A DNA stretch of 57,902 nucleotides from Spirochaetaceae bacterium UBA5556 (GCA_002425765.1 DIMW01000013.1:37426-95327), one strand, 5' to 3'; shown: positions 34,683 through 43,449, counted from the first letter of the stretch. The notes: generated from the sequence alone by a model not told the origin. Made by a program: numbers and translations.

Positions 34683-35552
34683 ATGGCGCTGGTTTCGTCT
34701 AAAATCAAAGAGGCCCTTCCTCTCATGACCCCCAACTTTCGAAAAATCGGCTCGTTTATCCTCGACCATGACAACAGAGTCGCTTTTACCTCTATTTATA
34801 CACTTTCCGATGCGCTCGGCACGAGTACCGCCACTCTCGTCAGATTTGCCAAGAGCCTGGGGTATTCCGGGTATCAAAGCTTCAAAAAAGAACTTCAGGA
34901 AGAAATTCAGCACCGGCTTCAACCCTACGAAAAAGTGAGCCTGTCGAAACTCGGCTCCCTGTCTGAAGAAAAGCGGCTTCAGCGGCTCACGCAAAACGAA
35001 TACAACAATCTGCGCAGCACATTGAACAATTTGACGCTGAAAGACCTGGACACCATGATCCACGCCGTAAAAAGCGCCCGCAGAATTTTCATAGCCGGTT
35101 TTGGCATTACGCGCCATTTCGCCCAGATTCTGCAGACGACTTTTTTGACGAGTCAGGAAAAAGATGTGTTCGTCATCGCCGGTTCCGTCTCCGACTACTC
35201 TCCTCTGCTGAAGAGCTTTGGTTCTGAAGACATCATGTTTCTCATGACCTTTCCGCCATATTCCGCCGAAACCCTGCATGTTGCGAATGTGACGAAAGAG
35301 CGCGGAGGATATCTCTGCCTCTTCACCGACTCCGCCAGCTGTCCGGTATATTCTCATGCAGATGTCGCAATAAAATGCTCGACCAATTCGCTGCTGATGG
35401 CAAATTCCTTCGTCGGCCTCGTTTCCACGATTCAGGTCTTTATCCATATGCTGCTTCTTTCCGGCGAACACAGCGGGGACAACATCCGCAGCGGCATCGA
35501 GATGCAAAAACAGGGATACACCATAATCGGCAACAGAGAAGAAACATCGTGA
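34683..35552 (+). CDS. RpiR/MurR-family transcriptional regulator
   Basis: 289 aa. N-terminal HTH_6 domain (residues 1-77), with YTLSDALGTSTATLVRFAKSLGYSGYQSFK as the DNA-binding helix-turn-helix. A C-terminal SIS phosphosugar-binding domain follows (about 125-265; ARRIFIAGFGITRHFAQIL and ADVAIKCSTNSLLMANSFVG). Such proteins sense phosphosugars. It is followed after 28 bp by the isoaspartyl dipeptidase gene, so the two are probably co-transcribed. Pairing a sugar-phosphate sensor with a peptidase suggests peptidoglycan-derived or other mixed ligands, but no direct evidence exists. The decayed dehydrogenase on its other side may once have been part of its regulon. Confidence 0.9.
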   Translation: MALVSSKIKEALPLMTPNFRKIGSFILDHDNRVAFTSIYTLSDALGTSTATLVRFAKSLGYSGYQSFKKELQEEIQHRLQPYEKVSLSKLGSLSEEKRLQRLTQNEYNNLRSTLNNLTLKDLDTMIHAVKSARRIFIAGFGITRHFAQILQTTFLTSQEKDVFVIAGSVSDYSPLLKSFGSEDIMFLMTFPPYSAETLHVANVTKERGGYLCLFTDSASCPVYSHADVAIKCSTNSLLMANSFVGLVSTIQVFIHMLLLSGEHSGDNIRSGIEMQKQGYTIIGNREETS

Positions 35553-35580
35553 AAATGGTATCAATAAAGGATGTAAGAAA

Positions 35581-36756
35581 ATGTTGGTGATCAAGAATGC
35601 TGAGATATTCGCACCAAAACCTTTTGGAAAGCTGGATGTTCTCGTGGGCGGCGAAAAAGTCCTCGCAATGGAACCCTGTATCGACCCAGCCTCCATTCCG
35701 GGCGATACCGATGAAATCGACGCATCGGGGATGCTCCTCGTCCCCGGCTTTATCGATGGGCACCAGCATTTTACGGGAGGCGGCGGAGAAGGTGGCTTCC
35801 AGACGCGAGTCCCCGAGCTCACGGTGTCGATGAACTTCCGCAATGGAGTCACGACGGCGGTCGGCCTGCTCGGTACCGATTCCCTCACCCGCTCAGTTGA
35901 GAATCTCTATGCAAAAACCCAGGCGTTCAACGCCGAAGGCATGACCGCCTTCATGCTCACCGGTGCGTATTGGCATCCATCGCCCACAATTACGGGGTCC
36001 GTCGCCCGGGACATAGTGTTCCTTCAGCCAGTAATCGGGGTGAAGCTCGCGCTCGCCGACTCCCGGGGGCCACATATCGACGCGAAGGACCTGGCCTCGC
36101 TCGCATCCGACGTACAGGTCGCCGCACTCGTGGCCAACAAGCCGGGGGTCATCACCGTGCACACCGGCATCAGGACACAGGCACTCGATCTCATCTTGGA
36201 AATCATCGAAAAGTTCGAAATCCGTCCGAGCATCTTCGTTCCCACCCACATCAACCGGAAAAGCGGAAAACTCTCCGATCAGGCGCTCGCGCTCGCCGAA
36301 AAAGGGGCTGTGGTCGACGCCACCTGTCACCAGGAGCTGCCCGAACCGGATTCCTCCCCTCTGACCGCCTCCGACTTTGCCTGCATCGCGAAAGACAACG
36401 GTCTCCTCGATCATGTGTCGTTCAGCTCGGACGCCGGCGGCTCGATGCCGATATGGAATCAAGACCGCAGCGGCATCGTCGGGATGGGCGTGGGGATGCC
36501 CACTTCTCTGATGTTCGAACTCAATCTTCTGGTCAACAAGAAACATGTTCCCTTGGAACAAGCGCTGCAACCCTTGACGACGACCCCTGCCCGCATCTAT
36601 GGCCTCGAGACAAGAAAGGGGGCTATAGGAGTTGGTATGGACGCCGATCTTGTCGTCATCGATCCAGCCTCATTCTCGATCCGTGATGTCGTCGCGCGCG
36701 GCGCGGTGGCGGTCAAGGGCGAAAAAGTCGTCAAAAAAGGGTATTTCGAGGCATGA
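35581..36756 (+). CDS. iadA: isoaspartyl (beta-aspartyl) dipeptidase
   Basis: 391 aa, family length. Amidohydrolase-fold zinc enzyme that hydrolyses beta-aspartyl dipeptides left by protein ageing. Metal ligands are HxH in PGFIDGHQHFTGGGGEGG, later His residues in VPTHINRKSGKLSD and VDATCH, and the Asp in SFSSDAGGS. GLLGTDSLTRSVENLYAK and FMLTGAYWHPSPTITGSV are typical IadA segments. It is preceded by GGATG and the RpiR gene. The C-terminus (GVGMDADLVVIDP) is the usual amidohydrolase end strand. The 135 bp following show no recognised feature. Confidence 0.92.
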   Translation: MLVIKNAEIFAPKPFGKLDVLVGGEKVLAMEPCIDPASIPGDTDEIDASGMLLVPGFIDGHQHFTGGGGEGGFQTRVPELTVSMNFRNGVTTAVGLLGTDSLTRSVENLYAKTQAFNAEGMTAFMLTGAYWHPSPTITGSVARDIVFLQPVIGVKLALADSRGPHIDAKDLASLASDVQVAALVANKPGVITVHTGIRTQALDLILEIIEKFEIRPSIFVPTHINRKSGKLSDQALALAEKGAVVDATCHQELPEPDSSPLTASDFACIAKDNGLLDHVSFSSDAGGSMPIWNQDRSGIVGMGVGMPTSLMFELNLLVNKKHVPLEQALQPLTTTPARIYGLETRKGAIGVGMDADLVVIDPASFSIRDVVARGAVAVKGEKVVKKGYFEA

Positions 36757-36891
36757 GCATCTCGTCTTTGTCGCTCACGATTAGGGGTCGTGGGCGAGTG
36801 GACGAGCACCCGCCGAATGGACGTCTGGCTGGCCGCCCTTGACTGCAAGCCGGGCGCGGGGTACGTTTGCCTCATCAAGGAGGCTCCCTGT

Positions 36892-37581
36892 ATGAAGCGA
36901 ATCCTGCTGTTCTCCGCAATAATCCTGTTCATCGCCCTCGCGCCCGCAATGGCGCAGAACGAGTCCGAACTCAAAGCGAACTACGACAACGCCACGAAAC
37001 TCGCCGCGGCCGCGCCCCAGGACTACACCCTCAACTGGCAAGCGGCCCAAGCGGCGCGCAAATACGGCGACTATCTCGTCTCCCACGAAGTGTCGGGATG
37101 GAAGGACACGGCGCGCGCCGCCGCCAAAGAAGGCATGAAATATGGCGAAATCGCCTTCAAGCTCAATGCCACCGGCATTGAAGGGTGGTACTATTATGGC
37201 CTCTGCGTCGGCACCTACTCGGACTGCGTCAGTGTCATCAAGGCTCTGACCGAAGGTCTGAAGGGCAAAACCCAGATGGGCTTCGAGAATGCTTACAAAT
37301 TCGACAAGACCTACGACAACGGCGGCCCAATCCTTTCGCTTGGCCGTTTCTGGCAGGTTCTGCCGGGAATCGCCGGACAGGACCGGAAAAAAGCCGAACA
37401 GCTCTTCGACGAATACATAAACCTCTTCGGCTCATCCCCTAATGCCAACAGCGATGCGTGGTATTTCCGAGGGCAGCTCTACAAAGACACGAACCGCCCC
37501 GCCCAGGCCAAGGCCGACCTCGAAAAGGCCGCGTCCATGGGCAACGAGAACGCCAAAAAGCTGCTCGCCGAGATGAAATAG
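36892..37581 (+). CDS. exported tetratricopeptide-like protein
   Basis: 229 aa from ATG 36892 (AAGGAGG upstream). Residues 1-21 are a signal peptide cleaved after MAQ (MKRILLFSAIILFIALAPAM). The mature part is helical, with TPR-like units such as YTLNWQAAQAARKYGDYLV, WYYYGLCVGTYSD and AWYFRGQLYKDTNRPAQAKADLEKA. GGPILSLGRFWQVLPG is a recurring segment in a family of periplasmic TPR proteins, distantly like the TRAP-associated TatT lipoproteins of treponemes. Here no TRAP genes are nearby and the Cys for lipidation is missing. A stem-loop follows at 37620. Function unknown. Confidence 0.8.
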   Translation: MKRILLFSAIILFIALAPAMAQNESELKANYDNATKLAAAAPQDYTLNWQAAQAARKYGDYLVSHEVSGWKDTARAAAKEGMKYGEIAFKLNATGIEGWYYYGLCVGTYSDCVSVIKALTEGLKGKTQMGFENAYKFDKTYDNGGPILSLGRFWQVLPGIAGQDRKKAEQLFDEYINLFGSSPNANSDAWYFRGQLYKDTNRPAQAKADLEKAASMGNENAKKLLAEMK

Positions 37582-37619
37582 GATAATTCTCAACGGAGAT
37601 AGACTGTTACACTATAGGA

Positions 37620-37655
37620 CGCCGCTCCCGATCACCAAGGTGACCGGGAGCGGCG
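37620..37655. terminator. GC-rich stem-loop between convergent genes, possible terminator
   Basis: A 17-bp stem from 37620-37636 to 37639-37655 (CGCCGCTCCCG / CGGGAGCGGCG with one A-C mismatch, then CACC/GGTG) and a 2-base gap. It lies between the TPR gene and the end of deoC. No T-run on either side, so its terminator activity is likely but not certain. Confidence 0.6.
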
Positions 37656-37672
37656 CTATTCGATAATGCCAA

Positions 37673-38350
37673 TCACTGTTTGAAACGGCGCCTGAACTCA
37701 TTCATTATCGTGACGCCATTGGATGTGCCTAAACGGTCGGCTCCCGCGGCCAGCATGGCCAGCGCGTCATCCAGCGTCCGAATGCCACCGGCAGCCTTAG
37801 TCTTCATCTTGTCGCCGACGACGCTCTTCATGAGCCTGACGTCATCCACGGTCGCGCCGCCGGGACCAAAGCCGGTGCTTGTCTTGACATAATCGGCGCC
37901 GCTTTCCAAAGCCGCTCTGCACACCGCGATCTTCTCGCCATCGGTGAGGTAGCAGGCCTCAAGTATTACTTTTACGACGGCCGCAGGCTTAACGGCGGAG
38001 ACCACCGCGGCGATGTCTTCCTTCACAGTAGACCAGTCGCCTTCTTTTGCCTTTCCGATATTGACGACGACGTCCACTTCTCTCGCGCCCTGCGAGACCG
38101 CCAGTTTCGCCTCGGCTACCTTTATGTCGCTCGCGTTGGCCCCCAGAGGAAAACCGATGCCCGTGCACACATTCACGCCGGAATTTTTGAGCTTTTCCGA
38201 ACACAGCGGAACCCAGAAAGGATTGACGGCGACACTGGCAAACCGGTACTGTGCCGCCTCCTCGCACAGCTGCTCTATCATCGCTTTCGTGGCCGTGGGC
38301 TTCAACAGCGTGTATTCAATACTTTTCTCGAGCTCTTCAATGGTTGTCAT
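37673..38350 (-). CDS. deoC: deoxyribose-phosphate aldolase
   Basis: 225 aa. Cleaves 2-deoxyribose 5-phosphate to acetaldehyde and glyceraldehyde 3-phosphate. The Schiff-base Lys is in DYVKTSTGFGPGGAT and the second Lys in KTKAAGGIRTLDDA. GIGFPLGA and VVVNIGKAKEGDW are further signature segments. Last gene of a 13-gene minus-strand operon, 3 bp after the aldo/keto reductase gene, with GGAAGG upstream. With the ribokinase-family gene in the same operon it could degrade deoxyribose, or it may cleave another short aldol produced by this pathway. Confidence 0.95.
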   Translation of the reverse strand: MTTIEELEKSIEYTLLKPTATKAMIEQLCEEAAQYRFASVAVNPFWVPLCSEKLKNSGVNVCTGIGFPLGANASDIKVAEAKLAVSQGAREVDVVVNIGKAKEGDWSTVKEDIAAVVSAVKPAAVVKVILEACYLTDGEKIAVCRAALESGADYVKTSTGFGPGGATVDDVRLMKSVVGDKMKTKAAGGIRTLDDALAMLAAGADRLGTSNGVTIMNEFRRRFKQ

Positions 38351-38353
38351 TTT

Positions 38354-39376
38354 CTATACCTTCCATCTATATGATTCTCTGCTGTAGCTATTGATAAAAC
38401 TGTAAGGGTACGGGGCGCTCACCTCGCTCGCCTGATCCAGCGCGCGGGTTTCCTCGTCCGACATGTCCCAGCGCAGGCATGACATATTCGCTTCCAGCTG
38501 TTCCAGATTCCTCGCCCCGATGAGAATGGAAGAGATACTGCTCTTTCTCCGCAGCCAGTTCAGGGCCGTCTGAGATACCGGCACGTTTCGCCGCTCGGCG
38601 ATCTTTTTCAGTTCATCCAGAATGAACCAGGTCCTCGCCCCGTCTCTTTTGTCCGGCTGATCGTATTCCCGGTCATTTCTTCCCACGCGGCTGTTCTCCG
38701 GAGGAGGCGTGTTTCTCTGGTATTTGCCCGTGAGCCAGCCTCCCGCCAGTGGCGACCAGGCCAGGGTCCCGATATGCTCCTCCTCGCACAGAGGCAGGAG
38801 TTCCCACTCCGGACTCCGGACCAGAAGACTGTACTCCAGCTGCAGGGATGCCGGCCGGCGATACTGCCCGAGACGGCCGAGCATGGCCATCTTCATCATG
38901 ACCGAAGGCGTGAAATTCGAGACCCCGTAATGCAGTATTTTGCCGGCGCGGATCAGGTCCTCCATCGTCTGCATGACAGTCTCGATGTCGACTCCTCGGT
39001 CATAGCAGTGGAGCTGATACAGATCGACGGCCTCTATGCCGAGCCGGGTCAGGCTCCTTTCCAGAGAATGGAGGATGTGTCTCCTGGAATGACCGACCTC
39101 GTTCGACCCCGCGCCCGCGTGTTCGTTGAAGAACACTTTCGTGCCGATCATGAGATCGTCGGTTTTTCCCCGCGACCTCAGCCACTGTCCCAGTATCTCT
39201 TCCGACGCCCCGTCGTTGTAAGAATCGGCGGTGTCGAGATAGTTTCCTCCCTGATCGATATAATAATCGAGCAGTCTGAACGCGTCGGCCTTGTCGGTAG
39301 TCCACCCGAATGTCTGCGTGCCGAAGCTGATCCGGCTCATCTTCAGGCCGGTCCCGCCAAAATATCGGTATTCCAT
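38354..39376 (-). CDS. aldo/keto reductase
   Basis: 340 aa NAD(P)H-dependent (beta/alpha)8-barrel oxidoreductase. The catalytic tetrad is visible as Asp and Tyr in LDTADSYNDG, Lys in MIGTKVFF and His in LYQLHCYDRG. The C-terminal SSISSILIGARNLEQLEANM binds the cofactor. The subgroup resembles the YajO/YghZ-type sugar dehydrogenases. It lies between the KDPG-type aldolase gene (16 bp) and deoC (3 bp). It may reduce the aldehyde released by an aldolase or oxidise the imported sugar; sequence does not decide. Confidence 0.9.
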   Translation of the reverse strand: MEYRYFGGTGLKMSRISFGTQTFGWTTDKADAFRLLDYYIDQGGNYLDTADSYNDGASEEILGQWLRSRGKTDDLMIGTKVFFNEHAGAGSNEVGHSRRHILHSLERSLTRLGIEAVDLYQLHCYDRGVDIETVMQTMEDLIRAGKILHYGVSNFTPSVMMKMAMLGRLGQYRRPASLQLEYSLLVRSPEWELLPLCEEEHIGTLAWSPLAGGWLTGKYQRNTPPPENSRVGRNDREYDQPDKRDGARTWFILDELKKIAERRNVPVSQTALNWLRRKSSISSILIGARNLEQLEANMSCLRWDMSDEETRALDQASEVSAPYPYSFINSYSRESYRWKV

Positions 39377-39392
39377 ACAGATTCCCGACAGC

Positions 39393-40031
39393 CTATCTCC
39401 GGCTCCGCCGGACGACCTCGAGGGCCTCCCCGCACAGCCGCGCGATCACATCAAACTGTCCGGACGATATGAGGGCTTCCTTGACCATCCAGCTGCCGCC
39501 TATCGCGGCGACGTTGCTCAGCTGGATATACTGAAGCAGATTGGACGCGTCGATGCCTCCTGTGGGGACAAACGACACTTCGCCGTACGGCCCGTGCAGG
39601 GCCTTGAGCATTCTGACGCCACCGGACGCCTCGGCGGGAAAAAATTTCAGAAGGGAAAGCCCGCGCTCGAGTCCCTGTTCGACCTGGCTGGGAGAGTTTA
39701 CCCCTGGGATTACGCTGATTTTACGGGCCAGACAGTAATCCACGATTCTCGGGTTAAATCCCGGCGTCACGATGAACATCGCGCCGGCATCGCGGGCCAG
39801 GTCGACCTGCTCGGTGGTGGTGACCGTCCCCGCGCCCACCGTCATGGCTGGATAATGCTCCCTCAACAGCCTTATCGCGTCTCCGGCGGCCCCGGTTCGA
39901 AAGGTTATCTCCGCGACGGGCAAGCCGCCGTCGAGGAGCGCCTTGCCCAGGGGAAGGGCATCGGACGGTTTTTCGAGCTTGATGACCGGAACAATCTTGT
40001 ATTTCCTTATTTCCTCAAATATTGAATTCAT
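39393..40031 (-). CDS. eda: 2-keto-3-deoxy-6-phosphogluconate/4-hydroxy-2-oxoglutarate aldolase
   Basis: 212 aa from ATG 40031 (GGAGG 8 bp upstream; a TTG seven codons earlier also lies in frame). Class I aldolase. The Schiff-base Lys is in LSLLKFFPAEASGG and the Glu in PVAEITFRTG; AGTVTTTEQVDLA and FVPTGGID complete the set. It would split a 2-keto-3-deoxy sugar acid phosphate into pyruvate and an aldehyde. No dehydratase that would make KDPG is found in the operon. Its presence next to an acid dehydrogenase and a lactonase-like gene suggests an oxidative branch. Confidence 0.92.
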   Translation of the reverse strand: MNSIFEEIRKYKIVPVIKLEKPSDALPLGKALLDGGLPVAEITFRTGAAGDAIRLLREHYPAMTVGAGTVTTTEQVDLARDAGAMFIVTPGFNPRIVDYCLARKISVIPGVNSPSQVEQGLERGLSLLKFFPAEASGGVRMLKALHGPYGEVSFVPTGGIDASNLLQYIQLSNVAAIGGSWMVKEALISSGQFDVIARLCGEALEVVRRSRR

Positions 40032-40081
40032 GCTGGCGACCTCCGATGACAAAAATTATATTCAGATTAATCGAGGCTCTT

Positions 40082-40924
40082 TCAAAACTCGTACATTCTT
40101 CCCATCTTGGCGAGCGCGAAGTTGTCTGTGCCCTTCTCCCGAATCGTCAGCTCCGCTTTGCCGGTATCGATGCTATTGAAATCAAACATCCCGAAGTGAT
40201 GGCCGATGGTAAAACCGAAGCCCGCGTCCTCCGCGAGCCGCATGGCCTCGTCCAGCGTGAAATTGCCGAGGATTCCCGCCTCTTTGCGCACCGCGTCCCT
40301 GCCGTTCACAGGCAGCAGGGCAATGTCCACCTTGCGACCGGCGAGATTGGCCAGCAGCCCCGCGTAAGGGGCGCAATCCCCCGAATGATAGAGAGTCAGG
40401 CCATCGATGGAGACGAGGTATCCCAGAAAAACGTGGTGGCCCGCCTCATCGATGGTAAGCTCTTCGTGCGCCGACGGAATCGGGTATATCCTTATGTCGC
40501 CAATATCCATGGGAGAGAAGGCGTCCGCGGCGACGAGGTTCTGTTTGGGGATGCCGCTCAAGTTGGGATTATCGCGGCTCGCCGCCGGCACGACGAAAAG
40601 GCAATCCGGGTTCCCCGCCGCGATCGCGCGGAGCGTGATCTCATCCATATGGTCGGTATGGTGGTGCGTAGACAGGCATATCCTGACGGAACCGATCTCC
40701 GCGGGATTCACGGGTATCGGCATCATCCGAACGTGTCCGAAACGTTTGCCCCTGTACTTCGCCGCGAGACTGTCGGAGAGATATGGATCGACGATAATTC
40801 GTCCGACCTTTGAGTCGATGAGAAAACCGGCCTGACCCAGCCACTGGATACGCAATCGCGCCGATGACTCCGCCACCGGCTCGAGAGAAATGCTTTCCAT
40901 GTCGACAATGCTCGGCTTACTCAT
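40082..40924 (-). CDS. UlaG-like metal-dependent hydrolase (beta-lactamase fold)
   Basis: 280 aa. The metallo-beta-lactamase fold has STHHHTDHMD as the HxHxDH metal motif, with LYHSGD and TIGHHFGMFD supplying further ligands. Closest by pattern to UlaG (L-ascorbate-6-phosphate lactonase) and related RNA-processing-free hydrolases. In this operon a lactonase acting on a sugar-acid lactone would fit. The ATG at 40924 follows the preceding dehydrogenase stop by 2 bp, so the two are tightly coupled; 50 bp separate it from eda. The family is broad and the substrate cannot be assigned. Confidence 0.82.
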   Translation of the reverse strand: MSKPSIVDMESISLEPVAESSARLRIQWLGQAGFLIDSKVGRIIVDPYLSDSLAAKYRGKRFGHVRMMPIPVNPAEIGSVRICLSTHHHTDHMDEITLRAIAAGNPDCLFVVPAASRDNPNLSGIPKQNLVAADAFSPMDIGDIRIYPIPSAHEELTIDEAGHHVFLGYLVSIDGLTLYHSGDCAPYAGLLANLAGRKVDIALLPVNGRDAVRKEAGILGNFTLDEAMRLAEDAGFGFTIGHHFGMFDFNSIDTGKAELTIREKGTDNFALAKMGRMYEF

Positions 40925-40926
40925 GC

Positions 40927-41856
40927 CTATACCCCTTGCAGCGACTCGAGGAGATTGTCTATCGCGGCTTCGGAGGCCCTCCGAGTACTCTCTTCCGTGA
41001 AGCCGCCTATGTGCGGCGTCACAATCACGCGCTCATGCCTGGCGAGCGACAAGTCGTCGGGCGGTTCCTTGTCGAAGGCATCGATGGCGTAGCAGTGAAG
41101 GCTCCCGCTGTCCAGCGCCTCCCGCAGGGCCTCCTCGTCAACCAGACTCTGCCGGGCCGTATTGACGATAATGGCGCCGTGTTTCATGGCCGCTATTTCG
41201 GCCGCCCCTATCAGTGGTCTCTTGTCCGGCATGGGAGGACAATGGAGGCTTACGATGTCCGAATTTTCGAGGATGGTCCGCAACGGCTCAAAACGAAAGT
41301 TTCCGGATGGATGAAAGTCCGGATTGGGAAACGCGTCATAGGCAAGCACGTCCATGCCGAACCCCAGCGCAAACCGGGAGACCATCTGGCCGATTTTCCC
41401 GCAGCCGATGATGCCCAGCGTCTTGCCTTCAAGCTCGAAACCTTTCTCCCGGGTCCAGGTGCCCGATTTCAGGCTTCTGTCGCTGGACACAATGTTCCGG
41501 GCGGCGGCGAAGATGAGGCCCATGGCCAGTTCCGCGACTCCCCGCGCGTTGGCTCCGTCCGCTTTTCTTATTGTTATGTTCTTTTTTCTGGCGGCCTCCG
41601 CGTCGATATTGTCGATCCCCGTACCGTTCCTGCTGATGACCTTCAATCTCCTGGCCTTTTCCAGCACGGCGGCGCTGATCGGCTCCACCCCCGCGATATA
41701 TCCGACCGCGTCCCCGATCACTTCCTCAAGCTCCGCTTCCGTGGGCTGATTTCCCGGACTGGGGAAAACGAGGTTGTATCCGGCGGCCTTTATTCTGTTC
41801 AGAAGCGGATCGTTTCCTTTTGAAAGAGATCTTGGCGTCACAATGATATTGTCCAT
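40927..41856 (-). CDS. D-2-hydroxyacid dehydrogenase (SerA/GhrB family)
   Basis: 309 aa. NAD-binding loop GKTLGIIGCGKIGQMVSRFA; catalytic Arg in VISRNGTGIDNID, Glu in FDKEPP and His in VTPHIGGFTEES. Reversibly oxidises a D-2-hydroxy acid. The lengths and absence of an ACT domain exclude full-size SerA. It is 8 bp after the cupin isomerase gene and 2 bp before the UlaG-like gene. Likely substrates are 2-hydroxy or 2-keto sugar acids of this pathway, such as a phosphorylated aldonate (inference). Confidence 0.88.
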   Translation of the reverse strand: MDNIIVTPRSLSKGNDPLLNRIKAAGYNLVFPSPGNQPTEAELEEVIGDAVGYIAGVEPISAAVLEKARRLKVISRNGTGIDNIDAEAARKKNITIRKADGANARGVAELAMGLIFAAARNIVSSDRSLKSGTWTREKGFELEGKTLGIIGCGKIGQMVSRFALGFGMDVLAYDAFPNPDFHPSGNFRFEPLRTILENSDIVSLHCPPMPDKRPLIGAAEIAAMKHGAIIVNTARQSLVDEEALREALDSGSLHCYAIDAFDKEPPDDLSLARHERVIVTPHIGGFTEESTRRASEAAIDNLLESLQGV

Positions 41857-41864
41857 ACAAACAC

Positions 41865-42437
41865 CTAGGCGAAAATCGCCTTGCCGTTCTGGCTGAAGAC
41901 TCTTTTGGGAAAACCTTCCGTTTCGATGTCGCCGTAATTGTGGCCCGATTCGGCGTTGTAGACGAAAAAAGAGACCAGGGGGTCATTCCCCGTATTCACC
42001 GACCGGTGGGCCCAGCATGGAGGCACATACAATATTTTGCCTCTTTCCATGGGCAACGCAAAAAAATCGCCGTCTTTTGTTTTCATTATCAAATAGCCGC
42101 TCCCTTTAAGACAAAGGTATATTTCTCCTGTTTGGGCAACGGCATGATAATGACCTTTTGTCATAAAGAACTCCCGGCCGACGGTCCCCGGGTAAAGCTT
42201 GGAAACACCCATCATGAGATGGCCGTACTCTTCGGGCACTGTTTTCTCGAACACCTCATAGTGAATGGGATCGCCATTGTCGATTATGGCCTGCAGCGCG
42301 GATTCATCCTGATAATAATGCCTCATCGAAGAGGCATTGCGAATTGCATGATTGGTATAACCTTTTAGCCCCCCCTCGTTCAAGTCGAGGTCGACATCAA
42401 AAGGAACCATGTACTTTCCAATTACATCAAAATCCAT
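41865..42437 (-). CDS. cupin-type (archaeal-like) glucose-6-phosphate isomerase
   Basis: 190 aa cupin. Metal ligands are His, His and Glu in MTKGHYHAVAQTGEIYLCLKG and His in VPPCWAHRSVNTG. This is the pattern of the small metal-dependent phosphoglucose isomerase of archaea and some bacteria, unrelated to the usual 550-residue enzyme. It would interconvert an aldose and ketose 6-phosphate. AAGGATG precedes ATG 42437. Within this operon it may isomerise a non-standard hexose phosphate instead of serving glycolysis. Its true substrate is uncertain. Confidence 0.85.
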   Translation of the reverse strand: MDFDVIGKYMVPFDVDLDLNEGGLKGYTNHAIRNASSMRHYYQDESALQAIIDNGDPIHYEVFEKTVPEEYGHLMMGVSKLYPGTVGREFFMTKGHYHAVAQTGEIYLCLKGSGYLIMKTKDGDFFALPMERGKILYVPPCWAHRSVNTGNDPLVSFFVYNAESGHNYGDIETEGFPKRVFSQNGKAIFA

Positions 42438-42449
42438 AACATCCTTCTT

Positions 42450-43403
42450 TCATCGATATTCTGACGCGATCCTGCAGAGATCGTCAAAGACAGGACCGGA
42501 AGTGGGTATTTCCACATTCAGCACTTCGGAGATGACCCTGGTCCAGCCATGGATGAAATAGATCCATCCGTCCTCAATGGTCAGCGACTCCTTCTCCTTC
42601 TGCGTCTTGGCCTGATCGAGGAAGACAAGATTCCCTCTATAATTGAATTCCCATACGATTCCATGGTCGGGGAACAGGGCATCGTCCGTCAGGGGACTGC
42701 CTTCCTGGTCCTTCCCCAGCCCCGTCGCGTTCACGACGAGCGAGCCGGGCCTCAGGCCATTCACGATGCGGTCGTTTATCGCCGGCTCCGGAGCATAGAC
42801 GTATTCGACGGGTATGCCCGGGTTGATCACCTCGTGTATCTGCCTCATGTGGTCGAGCCGGGGCCGGCTCCTGTTCGTGACGACAATTCTGGAGGGCCAC
42901 TCGTCCCGATTTTTCTGCTTCATGATATAGCAGCTGAGGGCCAGCGAAGACCCTCCCGCGCCAAGAATGCACAGTTCGGCACCGGTGTGCCGCCAGTGCG
43001 ACTGCGGAATGAAGGCCTCCATCGCCAGTCCACTCGTGATCGGATCCTTCGCGTGCCCCCGCAGCTGGCCGAACCGCTTCGAGATCGAAGATATTTCACC
43101 CAGCAATTCGGCATACGGATCGAGATACTCGAAGTATTCCGCGGCCGCCGCCAGGAGGTCCATTTTGTGAGTCGTCACCAATCCTCCCAGCGACAGGGGA
43201 TCATTTTTGATGAACGAGACGATATCCCGATACCTCTGAGGGTCATCGTGAAGCAGGCAGTCGATTCCCCTGATCTGCACATCATTGAAATTCAGATACT
43301 TCATCCACTGCGGGAATACTCTCATGATCGACGACTTGGATGTGGTAACGCCTATGAAATAAAAAGTCGGTCGCAGTGCTTTTTCCAGGTCGCTGGCTGC
43401 CAT
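42450..43403 (-). CDS. shikimate/quinate dehydrogenase-like oxidoreductase
   Basis: 317 aa from ATG 43403 (AAGGAG upstream). The N-terminal substrate domain has GGLVTTHKMDLL, with a Lys in the position of the AroE catalytic Lys. The Rossmann half has ELCILGAGGSSLALSCY and VVNATGLGKDQEGSPL. The C-terminus WIYFIHGWTRVISEVL differs from true AroE (usually GxxMLVxQA). With no aromatic-pathway gene nearby and a position inside a sugar operon, it is more likely an oxidoreductase for a cyclic polyol or sugar acid than a biosynthetic AroE. Confidence 0.82.
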   Translation of the reverse strand: MAASDLEKALRPTFYFIGVTTSKSSIMRVFPQWMKYLNFNDVQIRGIDCLLHDDPQRYRDIVSFIKNDPLSLGGLVTTHKMDLLAAAAEYFEYLDPYAELLGEISSISKRFGQLRGHAKDPITSGLAMEAFIPQSHWRHTGAELCILGAGGSSLALSCYIMKQKNRDEWPSRIVVTNRSRPRLDHMRQIHEVINPGIPVEYVYAPEPAINDRIVNGLRPGSLVVNATGLGKDQEGSPLTDDALFPDHGIVWEFNYRGNLVFLDQAKTQKEKESLTIEDGWIYFIHGWTRVISEVLNVEIPTSGPVFDDLCRIASEYR

Positions 43404-43449
43404 GACACGATTTCTCCTTAAAATATTGAAAGAAAAGGCCCGAAACCGA

